Assembly (NCBI RefSeq): GCF_043555885.1
Contig: NZ_JBIGHX010000005.1
Coordinates: 62,001 to 126,000 of the forward strand
From: Pelomonas lactea
GTDB lineage: Bacteria > Pseudomonadota > Gammaproteobacteria > Burkholderiales > Burkholderiaceae_C
DNA length: 64,000 nt
Reading direction: 5' to 3'
In this document: positions 35,201 through 42,401 of the stretch, in pieces
Numbering within the stretch: position 1 is the stretch's first letter
Layout of the letters: every line of letters starts with the position of its first letter
Program-made: the position numbers and the translations under genes
The notes under the pieces: generated by a model
The model's input: only the letters and a program-made list of their open reading frames with translations
What the model was told of the DNA's origin: nothing
The model's database searches: none

Positions 35201-35225
35201 GGAGGGCTGGGCGGGGTGTTCTCAT
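32208..35225 (-). CDS. TonB-dependent receptor of the LacI-controlled cluster
   Basis: The 1005-residue receptor has a signal peptide (about 1-29), TonB box-like LETVVVTGIRRALE, plug (DTNLAESLSRISGVSIDRANGEGTRI-type region), and a barrel ending MLGARYKF. The ribosome site GGAGACAACTGA precedes the ATG. Three copies of the TGAAAGCGCTTTCA operator lie upstream, two flanking the probable promoter. This points to repression by the LacI regulator at 35577-36626 and uptake of a beta-glucan, chitin or related oligosaccharide. Cargo is inferred; the downstream halogenase set is a recurrent companion of such receptors. Confidence 0.94.
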   Translation of the reverse strand: MRTPRPALRLTSLAAASGLLFAGAAAMAQGGNPNAGPTPTTSVPQALASTTQLETVVVTGIRRALETSVNLKRSSSGLVDGIVAEDIGKFPDTNLAESLSRISGVSIDRANGEGTRITVRGMGPDFNLVLLNGRQMPGSSVDGGAPSSRSFDFSNLAADGVAALEVYKTSRASSPTGGMGATINVRTPRPLDTRDTIAQVGVKLVNDDSARRLPGEEQGKKLTPEVSGIYSTQTNDGSFGIALMGTYQVRDSGYSQANVSSGWKTFDGIKDNNWDGANAIWGGLPPAPTADIKNRPVAGSVYSVPQNLNYSFTGVHRERLNGQLVLQYKPTKDLIGTLDFVMSEQKFRQRRNDISAWFNYGGQFGEYQTGSPASPIIYGEKIPAGNADLAMGASRIQTKNKNQQIGLNLKWKANDALNFEFDAHHSTATSGANDPLGTSVTLGTASMNRGDTSVDFSNKFPVLMIKGTTLDPAAQQLQGSVFGNSYQKNRINQIQTKGNWKIDADSSLDFGLTLTDVSNRSAFANVQRDTWGNNAAGGPAGLPDNIWKADSISKYFQNIPGAGDPRLFNQFFYFNFEDLRAAAIKTLGSDTLLKASFDWQDDFRTTEKSQAVFGQYNLGWEMGVPMEVAIGARYERTKVSSPSVEKIPVSVAWVANNEVPISFNGTRSSGRDGKYGYFLPSIDFSADVTSDTKLRASYGQTIGRPGWNAIQGGLKLDPLARVDGGSGSVGNPNLKPLKSSNLDFSAEHYYAKSSYVAASYFRKSLKDYNEAVINSTSLFDLHTPIGNAMYKQAQTTGGCGADSDCIRKYIFTNFPNAPGVNGTTGTSLGSITAQPSDPLLMFKIGSYINNQRTSKLSGIELNAQHIFGNTGFGVSANYTKVKSNLNYNNAKAGAQTDVLVGLGNSGNLVGFFENETFSTRIAYNWRGKFLAANYGGSEGAQPLYVEPFGQFDLSVGYNYTKNLRLQLEMINFTDEYTRTHLRNENQIGAVTQLGRRIMLGARYKF

Positions 35226-35263
35226 TCAGTTGTCTCCAGGTGGGATCTTTTGATGTGAAAGAC

Positions 35264-35277
35264 TGAAAGCGCTTTCA
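35264..35277. promoter_or_regulatory. LacI-type operator 1, proximal to receptor
   Basis: A perfect 14-bp palindrome TGAAAGCGCTTTCA lies 39 bp before the receptor start, just after a -10-like TATTCT (minus strand). Binding here would block transcription initiation. Confidence 0.88.
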
Positions 35278-35289
35278 AGAATACGGGAT

Positions 35290-35303
35290 TGGAAGCGCTT
35301 TCA
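35290..35303. promoter_or_regulatory. LacI-type operator 2 of receptor
   Basis: TGGAAGCGCTTTCA has one change from the perfect site. Its centre is 26 bp from operator 1, and it overlaps the -35-like TTGAAA on the minus strand. Confidence 0.8.
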
Positions 35304-35323
35304 ACCTAGGCAACACCCTTGGT
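35302..35323 (-). promoter_or_regulatory. 22-bp promoter module, copy 1
   Basis: This 22-bp segment (ending CACCCTTGGT on the plus strand) is identical to 38519-38540 upstream of the GH16 gene. In both places it lies 24-25 bp upstream of the start-proximal LacI operator. It ends at a -35-like TTG, with a TAT/CAT -10-like box 15 bp further on. It probably holds the -35 element plus an activator site. Confidence 0.6.
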
Positions 35324-35478
35324 CTGCGGCGTGGCGGCAACAGCGCGCACGGCGGGATCCGGAGGGGTGTTTTGGCGCCTCACCGGCCTGCGAGGGCCGA
35401 TCCCATCGACGGATGGGCCGGCCGCCGCATGGCGGAGCGGGGCGGTTCGCGGTTGGAAAGCGGCGTCCTGAAATTCTC

Positions 35479-35492
35479 TGAAAGCGCTTTCA
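35479..35492. promoter_or_regulatory. LacI-type operator 3, distant
   Basis: A perfect TGAAAGCGCTTTCA palindrome lies about 215 bp from operator 1, in the 351-bp gap between lacI and the receptor, 85 bp past the lacI stop. No other promoter is evident, so it may support DNA looping with operators 1 and 2. Confidence 0.8.
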
Positions 35493-35576
35493 TTCAATCA
35501 TGCGGCAGACCCGGGTGATCAGCCACATGGTTTTCCCCAGCCGAACAACAGCCGGCGGGCGTTCAGCGGGGAGGGT

Positions 35577-36626
35577 TCAGCGCAGCAGGCGGCGCGTGCT
35601 CTCGCGCACGACCAGCTCGGGCGTCTGCAGTTGCGCCTTGGGCGTGCCGCCGTTCAGCATGGCCAGCATGGCCGTCGCGGCCTCGCTGCCGATCTCGTAG
35701 ACCGACTGGCGCACGGTGGTCAGCGGCGGCATGGTGTAGCGGGCCATGACGACATCGTCGAAGCCCACCAGGGAGACGTCGTCCGGCACGCGCAGGTTGC
35801 GGCGGTGCAGGCCCAGGCAGGCGCCCATGGCCATCTCGTCGTTGGAGACGAACATCGCCGTGAACGACACGGTGCGCTCCAGCAGCCGGCTGACGGCCAG
35901 CATGCCGCCGGCGGCCGTGAAGTCGCTCTGCACCATCAGGTCGGGGTCCACCGGCAGGCCGGCGGCGGCCATCGCGTCCAGGTAGCCATCCTGGCGCTCG
36001 ACGGCATCGTCGTGCAGCAGGTCGCCGGCGATGAAGGCGATGCGGCGGTGCCCCTGCTCGATGAGGTGCTGCGTGGCCAGGCGGGCGCCCAGCCGGTTGT
36101 CGAAGCCGAAGCTGTAGAGCTTGGGGCCCGCCAGCTGCCGGCCCACGACGACCGTCGGCAGGCCGGTGGTGAGCTGCACCAGCTTCTCGTTGGACAGCCG
36201 GCCGGCCAGCACGATGATGCCGTCCACGCGGCGCGACAGCAGCGCCTCGATGGCCTTGCGCTCGTCGTCCTCGTGCCAGTTGCCGGACACGAACAGCGGC
36301 ACGTAGCCGGCACGTTCGAGCTCGCGCTCGATGCCCAGCAGCGCCTCGCCGTAGAACGGGCTGGAGATGATCTGCGTGACGACGCCGATGGACAGCGTGC
36401 GCCCGCCGGCCAGGCCGCGTGCCACCGGGTTGGGCTGGAAGCCCAGATCCCGGATGGCGGCCTGCACGGCGTCCTTCTTGGCCTGGCTGACGGCGGCCGT
36501 GCCGTTGAGGATGCGCGACACCGTGCTGGGTGACACGCCGGCCGCTTCCGCCACCTGTTCCAGCGTGACGACACCGGCCGGGCGGCTTGAAGGCGCTTTC
36601 TTGGCGGGGGGCTGCTTGGCGTTCAT
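35577..36626 (-). CDS. LacI-family transcriptional regulator
   Basis: The 349-residue protein has the LacI HTH and hinge (about 20-70, VTLEQVAEAAGVSPSTVSRILNG) followed by a periplasmic-binding-protein-like effector domain (ISSPFYGEALLGIE, FVSNDEMAMGACLGL, VSLVGFDD). It probably binds the TGAAAGCGCTTTCA palindromes near the receptor, GH16 and ABC genes, responding to a glucan- or chitin-derived sugar. The start at 36626 lacks a clear ribosome site; an in-frame ATG 51 bp upstream is possible. A degenerate site (two changes) at 36588-36601 lies inside its own first codons. Effector is unknown. Confidence 0.93.
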   Translation of the reverse strand: MNAKQPPAKKAPSSRPAGVVTLEQVAEAAGVSPSTVSRILNGTAAVSQAKKDAVQAAIRDLGFQPNPVARGLAGGRTLSIGVVTQIISSPFYGEALLGIERELERAGYVPLFVSGNWHEDDERKAIEALLSRRVDGIIVLAGRLSNEKLVQLTTGLPTVVVGRQLAGPKLYSFGFDNRLGARLATQHLIEQGHRRIAFIAGDLLHDDAVERQDGYLDAMAAAGLPVDPDLMVQSDFTAAGGMLAVSRLLERTVSFTAMFVSNDEMAMGACLGLHRRNLRVPDDVSLVGFDDVVMARYTMPPLTTVRQSVYEIGSEAATAMLAMLNGGTPKAQLQTPELVVRESTRRLLR

Positions 36627-36736
36627 CGGCGTGCAAAGAGGTGACCGAGTGTAGGCGGGGCTTCGGCGCGGGTTCATCAGGCTTTCACGCGCCACGCGCC
36701 GTGACCGCATCGCCGCGGCCGTCGTGCCTTCACGCA

Positions 36737-36870
36737 GGCCGAGCGCCGGGCCGCCCCAAGCCGGCCCGCTCAGGCAATGTGCGAGCGGGGCAACCCCCGC
36801 GAGCATCGCCGTCCCCTCGGGGGACCGACTGGTCTTGCGGGCGTTCAGCCCCGCAAGACCAGGCGAGGGG
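36737..36870. repeat. 134-bp hairpin repeat, copy 1
   Basis: First of two tandem copies filling most of the 401-bp gap between the GH16 stop and lacI. It contains GTCCCC-TCG-GGGGAC and then a 13-bp stem (36829-36841 with 36850-36862) around a GTTCAG loop. The rest of the gap (36627-36736) shows nothing notable. An open frame across the repeat is compositional. Confidence 0.85.
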
Positions 36871-36883
36871 CTTGTGGCCCGCG

Positions 36884-37018
36884 GGCCGAGCGCCGGGCCG
36901 CCCCAAGCCGGCCCGCTCGGGCGATGTGCGAGCGGGGCAGCCCCCGCGAGCATCGCCGTCCCCTCGGGGGACCGACTGGGCTGGCCCGCGTTCAGCGCGA
37001 CCAGCCCGGGCGAGGGGC
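36884..37018. repeat. 134-bp hairpin repeat, copy 2
   Basis: Tandem copy that ends 9 bp from the GH16 stop codon. The terminal stem (36976-36984 with 37001-37009) has a different sequence from copy 1 but pairs, with one G-T wobble, around the same GTTCAG loop. It probably serves as the GH16 3' end structure. Confidence 0.85.
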
Positions 37019-37027
37019 CAACAGGTT

Positions 37028-38446
37028 CTACAGCTTGGTGAACTTGATCCAGTTCAGATTCCACCCCCCCTGTGCCGCGAACACGCCGACGTTGTAGGTG
37101 CCGGCATTGATATTCACCGTGTGCGACACGGTCTGCCAGTTCTGCCAGCCGCCGGTGTTGGGCACGCCCACCTGGCCCAGCGCGATGCTGCCGGCGTTCA
37201 GGTCCAGCGACAGCGTGCCGCCGCCGGTGCTGGCCACGCGGTACTCCACGCGGTAGCTGCCGCTGGTGGGGAAGGTCACGCTGTTGTAGGCCATCCAGTC
37301 GCCGGTATCGATCCAGCCGACGTTCTGGCCGCCCTCGGCGCAGGCTTCCAGCTGCACACCGGCCTGCGCGTTGAAGGCCTCGGCCTCGATCTGGCGCGAC
37401 CAGGCCGGCGCCGCCTTGGACACGATGACGGACGTGGCGCGGTCGTTGAACCCCTGGTCCACCAGGCAGCCGGTGTCGGCCGTGCGCGTGACGCTGGCGC
37501 CGGTGAAGTTGTCGCCGTCGAACAGCTGCACCTGGTAGCCCGCGTTCACGCGCAGCGACGACAGGTCGTTGTCGCGGATGCCGCGCGCCTGCAGCTGGGC
37601 CAGCGTGTAGCTGCCTTCGGGCAGCGAGGCCGCGTAGCCGCCGTAGTTGCAGTCCTGGTGGACGGTGGCGACGCCGCCGGTGGCGGGCGCGTACACCCGC
37701 ACATAGTCCACGTACATCTTGGCCGGCAGCGCCGCGGTGTTGACGTTGAAGCCCGGCCAGTTGCCGCCGATGGCGAAGTTCAGCAGCAGGAAGAAGTCGT
37801 TCTGGAACTCGCTGGTGCCGTTGACGCCGTTGGCGATGCTGGCCTCGTGGTACTTGGTGCCGTCCACGTACCAGCGGATGGCGTTGGCGTCCCACTCGAC
37901 GGCGTAGACGTGCCAGTCGGTCACGGACGTTGCCAGGTTGCCGCCGTACTGCGCGTACTGGTTGTTGTGGTCCTGCCAGTGAATGGTGCCGTAGACCTTC
38001 TGCTCGTCATTGATCTTCTCCATGACGTCGATCTCGCCGGAGGCCGGCCAGCCCACCTGCGGCAGGTTGGCGCCCAGCATCCAGAACGCCGGCCAGGCGC
38101 CGAGGAAGCTGGGCAGCTTCATGCGCGCCTCGATGCGGCCGTACTTGAAGGTCTTGAGGCCTTGCGTCTTCATGCGCGCCGACGTGTAGGCCATGCCGCC
38201 GAAGTTCTCGCGCTTGGCGGTGATGACCAGCGCGTTGTTCTCGATCGTCGCGTTCTCGCGCCGGTAGTACTGCAGCTCGTTGTTGCCCCAGCCGCCGGCG
38301 CCGGTCTCGAAGACCCAGCTCGGGCCGATGCTGCCGTTGAACTCGTCGCTCCAGACGAGCTGCCAGCCCTGGGCATGGGCGAGCTGGGTTGCGGCAAGCA
38401 GCAACCCGGCCAGGCCGGGGTGGATCAGGGAACGCAGGAATCTCAT
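37028..38446 (-). CDS. GH16 beta-glucanase with beta/gamma-crystallin domain and CBM6
   Basis: The 472-residue secreted protein (signal peptide about 1-26) has three domains. Residues 27-255 are a GH16 jelly roll with GEIDVME, giving nucleophile E138 and acid/base E143, typical of laminarinases and beta-1,3(4)-glucanases. Residues about 260-344 look like a beta/gamma-crystallin domain, with two Greek-key-like units and Ca-site-like NDLSS and DRATS. Residues about 350-472 are CBM6. The start at 38446 has a perfect AAGGAGA ribosome site. A LacI operator and the 22-bp promoter module lie upstream. Confidence 0.94.
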   Translation of the reverse strand: MRFLRSLIHPGLAGLLLAATQLAHAQGWQLVWSDEFNGSIGPSWVFETGAGGWGNNELQYYRRENATIENNALVITAKRENFGGMAYTSARMKTQGLKTFKYGRIEARMKLPSFLGAWPAFWMLGANLPQVGWPASGEIDVMEKINDEQKVYGTIHWQDHNNQYAQYGGNLATSVTDWHVYAVEWDANAIRWYVDGTKYHEASIANGVNGTSEFQNDFFLLLNFAIGGNWPGFNVNTAALPAKMYVDYVRVYAPATGGVATVHQDCNYGGYAASLPEGSYTLAQLQARGIRDNDLSSLRVNAGYQVQLFDGDNFTGASVTRTADTGCLVDQGFNDRATSVIVSKAAPAWSRQIEAEAFNAQAGVQLEACAEGGQNVGWIDTGDWMAYNSVTFPTSGSYRVEYRVASTGGGTLSLDLNAGSIALGQVGVPNTGGWQNWQTVSHTVNINAGTYNVGVFAAQGGWNLNWIKFTKL

Positions 38447-38479
38447 GGGGGTCTCCTTGGGTGTTGTCGTCACGAACGC

Positions 38480-38493
38480 TGAAAGCGCTTTCA
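38480..38493. promoter_or_regulatory. LacI-type operator of GH16 gene
   Basis: A perfect TGAAAGCGCTTTCA palindrome lies 34 bp before the GH16 start and just downstream of a CATCAT -10-like box on the minus strand, the same layout as at the receptor. Confidence 0.88.
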
Positions 38494-38518
38494 CATGATG
38501 ACGAAAAGAGCGGCCGCG

Positions 38519-38540
38519 CAACCTAGGCAACACCCTTGGT
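38519..38540 (-). promoter_or_regulatory. 22-bp promoter module, copy 2
   Basis: Identical over 22 bp to 35302-35323, with the same spacing (25 bp) to the operator. The flanks differ, so identity is confined to this module. Confidence 0.6.
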
Positions 38541-38578
38541 GTGATGAAGCTAGGGAGGTTGGGTGAAGGGGGTATTCG

Positions 38579-38711
38579 GGCCGAGCGCCGGGCCGCGCCA
38601 AGCCGGCCCGCAAGGGCGATGTGCTCGCGGCTCAACGCCGCGAGCATCGCCGTCCCCTTGGGGGACCGACTGGACTGGCCGGCGTTCAGCACGGCCAGTC
38701 CGGGCGAGGGG
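38579..38711. repeat. 133-bp hairpin repeat, copy 3
   Basis: Ends immediately before the GH18 stop codon at 38712. It holds GTCCCC-TTG-GGGGAC, a GCGATG...CATCGC stem, and a terminal 10-bp stem (38672-38681 with 38692-38701) around GTTCAG, with sequence unlike copies 1 and 2. Its place after a stop codon matches copy 2. Confidence 0.85.
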
Positions 38712-40313
38712 TCAAGGCAGTGCGTTCAGCGCGTTGCGCACGCCGTTGGAGAAGGCCAGGCCGTCCTTCTTGTCCCAGTTGATGGACCAGGTCATCACGC
38801 CGCGCAGCGTCGGGTAGGCGACCGGCGGCTTGATGGCGCCGCATTGCGTCAGCTTGGTCAGGCAGTTCAGCGCCGCGGTGATGGTGGCGACGCTGGCCTG
38901 CCCGCTGTTGGCCGACGACGGGCCCGACGGCAGCCCGAACGCGACCTGGTCGGGCCTGAGCCCGCGGAACACGTAGGGCCCGGTGCCGTTGTTGGTCGTG
39001 AAGCCCTCGATCAGCATGCGGCTGGTCGCCACCAGCATGTCGGCGCTGCCCTCGGCCAGCCCCTGCGTGGCGTACGGCGTGTAGACGGCGCCGTTGTTGT
39101 AGTACTGCACGTGCAGCACGTTCAGCTCGTCGCGCAGGCCGTCGATGATGGGCAGGTAGGCGCCCCAGATGCCGCTGTAGGCGACGTAGCCGCCCTGCAC
39201 GTACGGGTGCTCCGGCGCCATCGACAGGTAGAAGCCGCTGCCGATGCGGGCTTTAAGCTGCTTCACGGCCGTCACGAGGTTGGTGATGACCGGCGCACCC
39301 GACTGCACGCCGGCACCACTCTCCAGGTCGATGTCGATGCCGTCGAAGCCGTACTTGCGCAGGATGGCCTCGACGCTGTTGACGAAGTTGGTCACATGCG
39401 TCGCGTTGTTCAGCGTCACCGTGCCGTTCTGGCCGCCGAAGGACAGCACCACCTTCTTGCCGCGGGCGCGCGCCGCGGCGACGTCGGCGATGAAACGCGC
39501 CTCGCCGCCCGAACCACCGTCGAGGTTGAACGTGATGTTGCCGTTGCCGCCGTCGTCGGCGAACGCGACGACGATGACGTCATAGGCCGCCGGGACCTCG
39601 CTGATCGGGAACGTGGGCCCCGACGGGTTGGTGAAGTTGTGCCAGTAGCCGATCAGCTGATGCTTGCCGGGGTTGGGAGAGGGCGCCGGGCTCGGCGATG
39701 GGCTGGGGGCGGGTGATGGTGACGGCGCCGGGCTTGGCGACGGGGCCGGGCTGGGGGCAGGGCTTGGTGACGGGCTGGGCGCGTTGCCGCAGGCGCCTTG
39801 CGACGTCCACGGCTGGCCGCTGCCGGCGGGGCCGCTGCTGGTCGCGGGGTCGTTGCCCTGCGTCCACCAATTGGCCTTGTAGTTGGTGCTGCCCTTGCTG
39901 GCGATCTCGCCGCCGTTGTAGGCCTTGCTGCTGACCCAGGCCGCGGCGCAGTCGCCGTTCGGCGTGGGCGCCGGGGCAGGCGAGGGGGCGGGCGTCGGCG
40001 CGGGGGTGGGCGCGGGTGTCGGGGCCGGGGTGGGGGCCGGTGACGGCGCAGGGCCGCTGGCGGCGCCGAGGTCGGTCCACAGCGATGCGTTGGTGGGGTT
40101 CCAGCCGGTGGATGCGTAGTCGGTCTGGTTGACCGTGGCGCGGTAGAGGCGGCCGTTGTAGGTCACGACGGTGCCGGCGGTGTAGTAGGTGTCGGCTTTC
40201 CACGCGGGATAGCTCTGGGCGAAGGAGGGCGTGGCCAGCAGCAGTGCGCCGGCGCTCAGGATGGAAGCGAGCCAGGGGCTGGCCGCACGCGGCAGGGGTG
40301 GGCGCGAGATCAT
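38712..40313 (-). CDS. GH18 chitinase with two CBM5/12 modules (ChiC-like)
   Basis: The 533-residue secreted protein (signal peptide about 1-32) has two CBM5/12-type chitin-binding modules (about 34-82, YPAWKADTYYTAGTVV; about 119-175, WVSSKAYNGGEI) joined by Pro/Ala/Ser-rich linkers. A GH18 TIM barrel follows (about 215-530) with FDGIDIDLE, catalytic E331. The barrel start LIGYWHNF resembles Streptomyces-type chitinases. It hydrolyses chitin outside the cell. GGAGAA precedes the ATG. The linkers are long P-x repeats, a slippage-prone region. It follows a second chitinase by 80 bp. Confidence 0.95.
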   Translation of the reverse strand: MISRPPLPRAASPWLASILSAGALLLATPSFAQSYPAWKADTYYTAGTVVTYNGRLYRATVNQTDYASTGWNPTNASLWTDLGAASGPAPSPAPTPAPTPAPTPAPTPAPSPAPAPTPNGDCAAAWVSSKAYNGGEIASKGSTNYKANWWTQGNDPATSSGPAGSGQPWTSQGACGNAPSPSPSPAPSPAPSPSPAPSPSPAPSPSPSPAPSPNPGKHQLIGYWHNFTNPSGPTFPISEVPAAYDVIVVAFADDGGNGNITFNLDGGSGGEARFIADVAAARARGKKVVLSFGGQNGTVTLNNATHVTNFVNSVEAILRKYGFDGIDIDLESGAGVQSGAPVITNLVTAVKQLKARIGSGFYLSMAPEHPYVQGGYVAYSGIWGAYLPIIDGLRDELNVLHVQYYNNGAVYTPYATQGLAEGSADMLVATSRMLIEGFTTNNGTGPYVFRGLRPDQVAFGLPSGPSSANSGQASVATITAALNCLTKLTQCGAIKPPVAYPTLRGVMTWSINWDKKDGLAFSNGVRNALNALP

Positions 40314-40344
40314 CGGGTTCTCCAGTCGAGGGATGAACGGAAGC

Positions 40345-40365
40345 GCCCCGGCGCGAGGCCGGGGC
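40345..40365 (-). other. Hairpin between the two chitinase genes
   Basis: GCCCCGGC (40345-40352) pairs with GCCGGGGC (40358-40365), loop 5 nt, in the 80-bp gap. No T-tract follows, so it is a weak terminator or a message stabiliser. Confidence 0.5.
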
Positions 40366-40393
40366 GGCGGGGGGGCTCAACCGAGCCGCGGGC

Positions 40394-42091
40394 TTACTTC
40401 CAGGGCGCGTTCTGCAGCGCCGGGTCGTCCACCAGGCCGAGCGCACCCGCGGCCTTCCTGCCGATGGAGCCCGGCGACGCCAGTGGCGCGCTGCCGCAGC
40501 TGCCGGTGGCCGTCTTCAGCGCCTGCCACAGCATGGCGCCGTCGCGCGGGTTCCTGTTGGCCAGCGTGCTGGTGGTCACCGCGTTCAGGTAGCGCTCCAC
40601 CGAGTAGGGCTGGTTGATGGTGGCGCCGTAGCTGTTCTGCAGGATGACCGAGCCGGTGCATTGCGCGTCGGCGTTGTTCACCACCAGCTGCCCGCCGGCC
40701 CAGCCCTCGGGGGCCGTCTCGAAGCCGATGGACACGATGGTGCTGCTGGGGAAGAGCTGGCGGTACTGCTTCCAGGCGGTCACGCCGTCGTAGTGCTCGA
40801 AGCGCGCGTCGTAGCTCATGATGTTCACGAGGTTGAACGCGGTCTTCAGCGCCGGGTAGCTGTTGACGAGCTGGCGCTCCAGCCCGGCCTTGCCGCCCCA
40901 GTAGCTGACGCCCACGCCCGCGCACTGCGGGTCGTTCTGCGTCGCGCCGGTGCAGTCCGCGCCGGTGGACCAGCCGGCCACCGACAGGATGCGGCCGCCG
41001 CCGGCCAGGTCGACGGCCTTGCGCATCGCCTTCACGGCGCCGGCATAGGCGTCCAGGCCTTCGATCTCGAAGTCCACGTCCAGCCCGTCGAAGCCGACGT
41101 CCTTCATGATGTTGGCCAGCGCCGTGATCGTCGGCCCGCTGCCGGCGTGGCCCTCGGCGGACAGCGTGCTCCAGCTGTTGTACGTGGCGCCGCCCACGGC
41201 CAGGATGACCTTGATGTTGCGGGCGTGCAGCACGTCGATGGCGGCCTTGATGTCCGACGGGCGGCCGTTGAAGTTGATGCCGGTGCCCGACCAGTTGTTG
41301 GCCGCCATGCCGCCCCACGTGAAGTTGGGCTGCGCGAACGCGGCCACCACGTGCGTGTAGTTGGCCGGGATGCGCGCGAAGTTGCTGGCCTGGAAGACCT
41401 GGTTCAGGGTCTTGCCGGTGGCATCGAACCAGTTGTCGCTCCAGCTCGGGTAGTAGACCGTGTAGGCGCGGCCGTTCTGCGTGGCCGACTTGGCGGCGGG
41501 GTCGGTGAGGCCGGGCGCCGGGGCCGGGGAGGGGCTGGGGGACGGCGACGGACTGGGGCTGGGGCTGGGGCTCGGCGAAGGCGACGTCGTGCAGGCGCCC
41601 TGCGACGTCCACGGCTGGCCGCTGCCGGTGGGGCCGCTGCTGGTGGCGGGGTCGTTGCCCTGGGTCCACCAGTTGGCCTTGTAGTTCGTGGTGCCCTTGC
41701 TGGCGATCTCACCGCCGTTGTAGGCCTTGCTGGCGACCCACACGGGTGCGCAGCTGCCGCTGGGCGCCGGGGCGGGCGAGGGGGCCGGGGTGGGCGCGGG
41801 CGTCGGCGCCGGGGTGGGGGCCGGCGACGGCGCGGGGCCGCCGGTGGCGCCCAGGTCCGTCCAGAGCGACGCGTTGGTGGGGTTCCAGCCGGTGGAGGCG
41901 TAGTCGGTCTGGTTGACCGTGGCGCGGTACAGCCGGCCCTGGTAGGTCACGACCGTGCCGGCCGTGTAGTAGGTGTCGGGGGCCCAGGCGGGGTAGGTCT
42001 GGGCGCCGGCGCTCAGTGCGAACGCGGCGGCGGAGATGGCGGCGAGGCGGCGCAGCTGCTGCACCGGAATGCCGAGGGGTGATGGCTTCAT
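40394..42091 (-). CDS. GH18 chitinase with two CBM5/12 modules (second type)
   Basis: The 565-residue secreted protein (signal peptide about 1-31) carries two CBM5/12 modules nearly identical to those of the neighbouring chitinase (NWWTQGNDPATSSGP in both). The GH18 barrel (about 205-550) is different: VGFDGLDVDFE with E342, and a VVYYPSW-type start. It should attack chitin with a different mode from the ChiC-like enzyme. The start at MKPSPLG (42091) gives a signal peptide; GAGGA lies about 14 bp upstream. A NagQ/DasR-like palindrome lies about 100 bp upstream. Confidence 0.94.
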   Translation of the reverse strand: MKPSPLGIPVQQLRRLAAISAAAFALSAGAQTYPAWAPDTYYTAGTVVTYQGRLYRATVNQTDYASTGWNPTNASLWTDLGATGGPAPSPAPTPAPTPAPTPAPSPAPAPSGSCAPVWVASKAYNGGEIASKGTTNYKANWWTQGNDPATSSGPTGSGQPWTSQGACTTSPSPSPSPSPSPSPSPSPSPAPAPGLTDPAAKSATQNGRAYTVYYPSWSDNWFDATGKTLNQVFQASNFARIPANYTHVVAAFAQPNFTWGGMAANNWSGTGINFNGRPSDIKAAIDVLHARNIKVILAVGGATYNSWSTLSAEGHAGSGPTITALANIMKDVGFDGLDVDFEIEGLDAYAGAVKAMRKAVDLAGGGRILSVAGWSTGADCTGATQNDPQCAGVGVSYWGGKAGLERQLVNSYPALKTAFNLVNIMSYDARFEHYDGVTAWKQYRQLFPSSTIVSIGFETAPEGWAGGQLVVNNADAQCTGSVILQNSYGATINQPYSVERYLNAVTTSTLANRNPRDGAMLWQALKTATGSCGSAPLASPGSIGRKAAGALGLVDDPALQNAPWK

Positions 42092-42191
42092 GGAAAGACG
42101 TCCTCGAGTGGCTCGTTGAAACGCGGGCGCCGTCGGGGCGCCCACCGGGCGATCGGCCTGCCGCTCCGTGCAGGCTCTGCGAGCTGGCTTT

Positions 42192-42210
42192 AACTGGTAT
42201 GCATCCAGTT
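42192..42210. promoter_or_regulatory. Candidate GntR-type (NagQ/DasR-like) operator before chitinases
   Basis: AACTGG (42192-42197) and CCAGTT (42205-42210) flank a 7-bp AT-rich centre. It resembles ACTGGTCTAGACCAxT-type sites of GntR regulators sensing N-acetylglucosamine phosphates. It sits in an AT-rich stretch that probably holds the chitinase promoter, in the 328-bp gap to the ABC operon. No GntR gene is in the window. Confidence 0.4.
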
Positions 42211-42401
42211 TGATACATCTGCCACCTCTTAAATACCACTTTGCAAACCAGCGCGGCCGGCGTCACGGGTAGAAACCCGGCATCGGGTGACAAAACGTTG
42301 CCGGCCTGGCGGGATTAGGGGGTGTCGGGGGCGTCAGCCTTCGTCGCCAGTTGCCCCAGGGTTTGTCCTGCTGGGGCGCGCAACGGCGGCGTGCACAATC
42401 T

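Noticed and set aside
36587..37100. Open frame through the tandem 134-bp repeats encoding repeated Arg/Pro/Ser-rich peptide
   Set aside because: The repeats are better explained as structured non-coding DNA with pairing stems; the peptide repeats simply copy the DNA repeats.
39664..40119. Tandem short repeats in the chitinase gene that look like a repeat array
   Set aside because: They encode the Pro/Ala/Ser linkers of the GH18 protein and are not a CRISPR or intergenic array.
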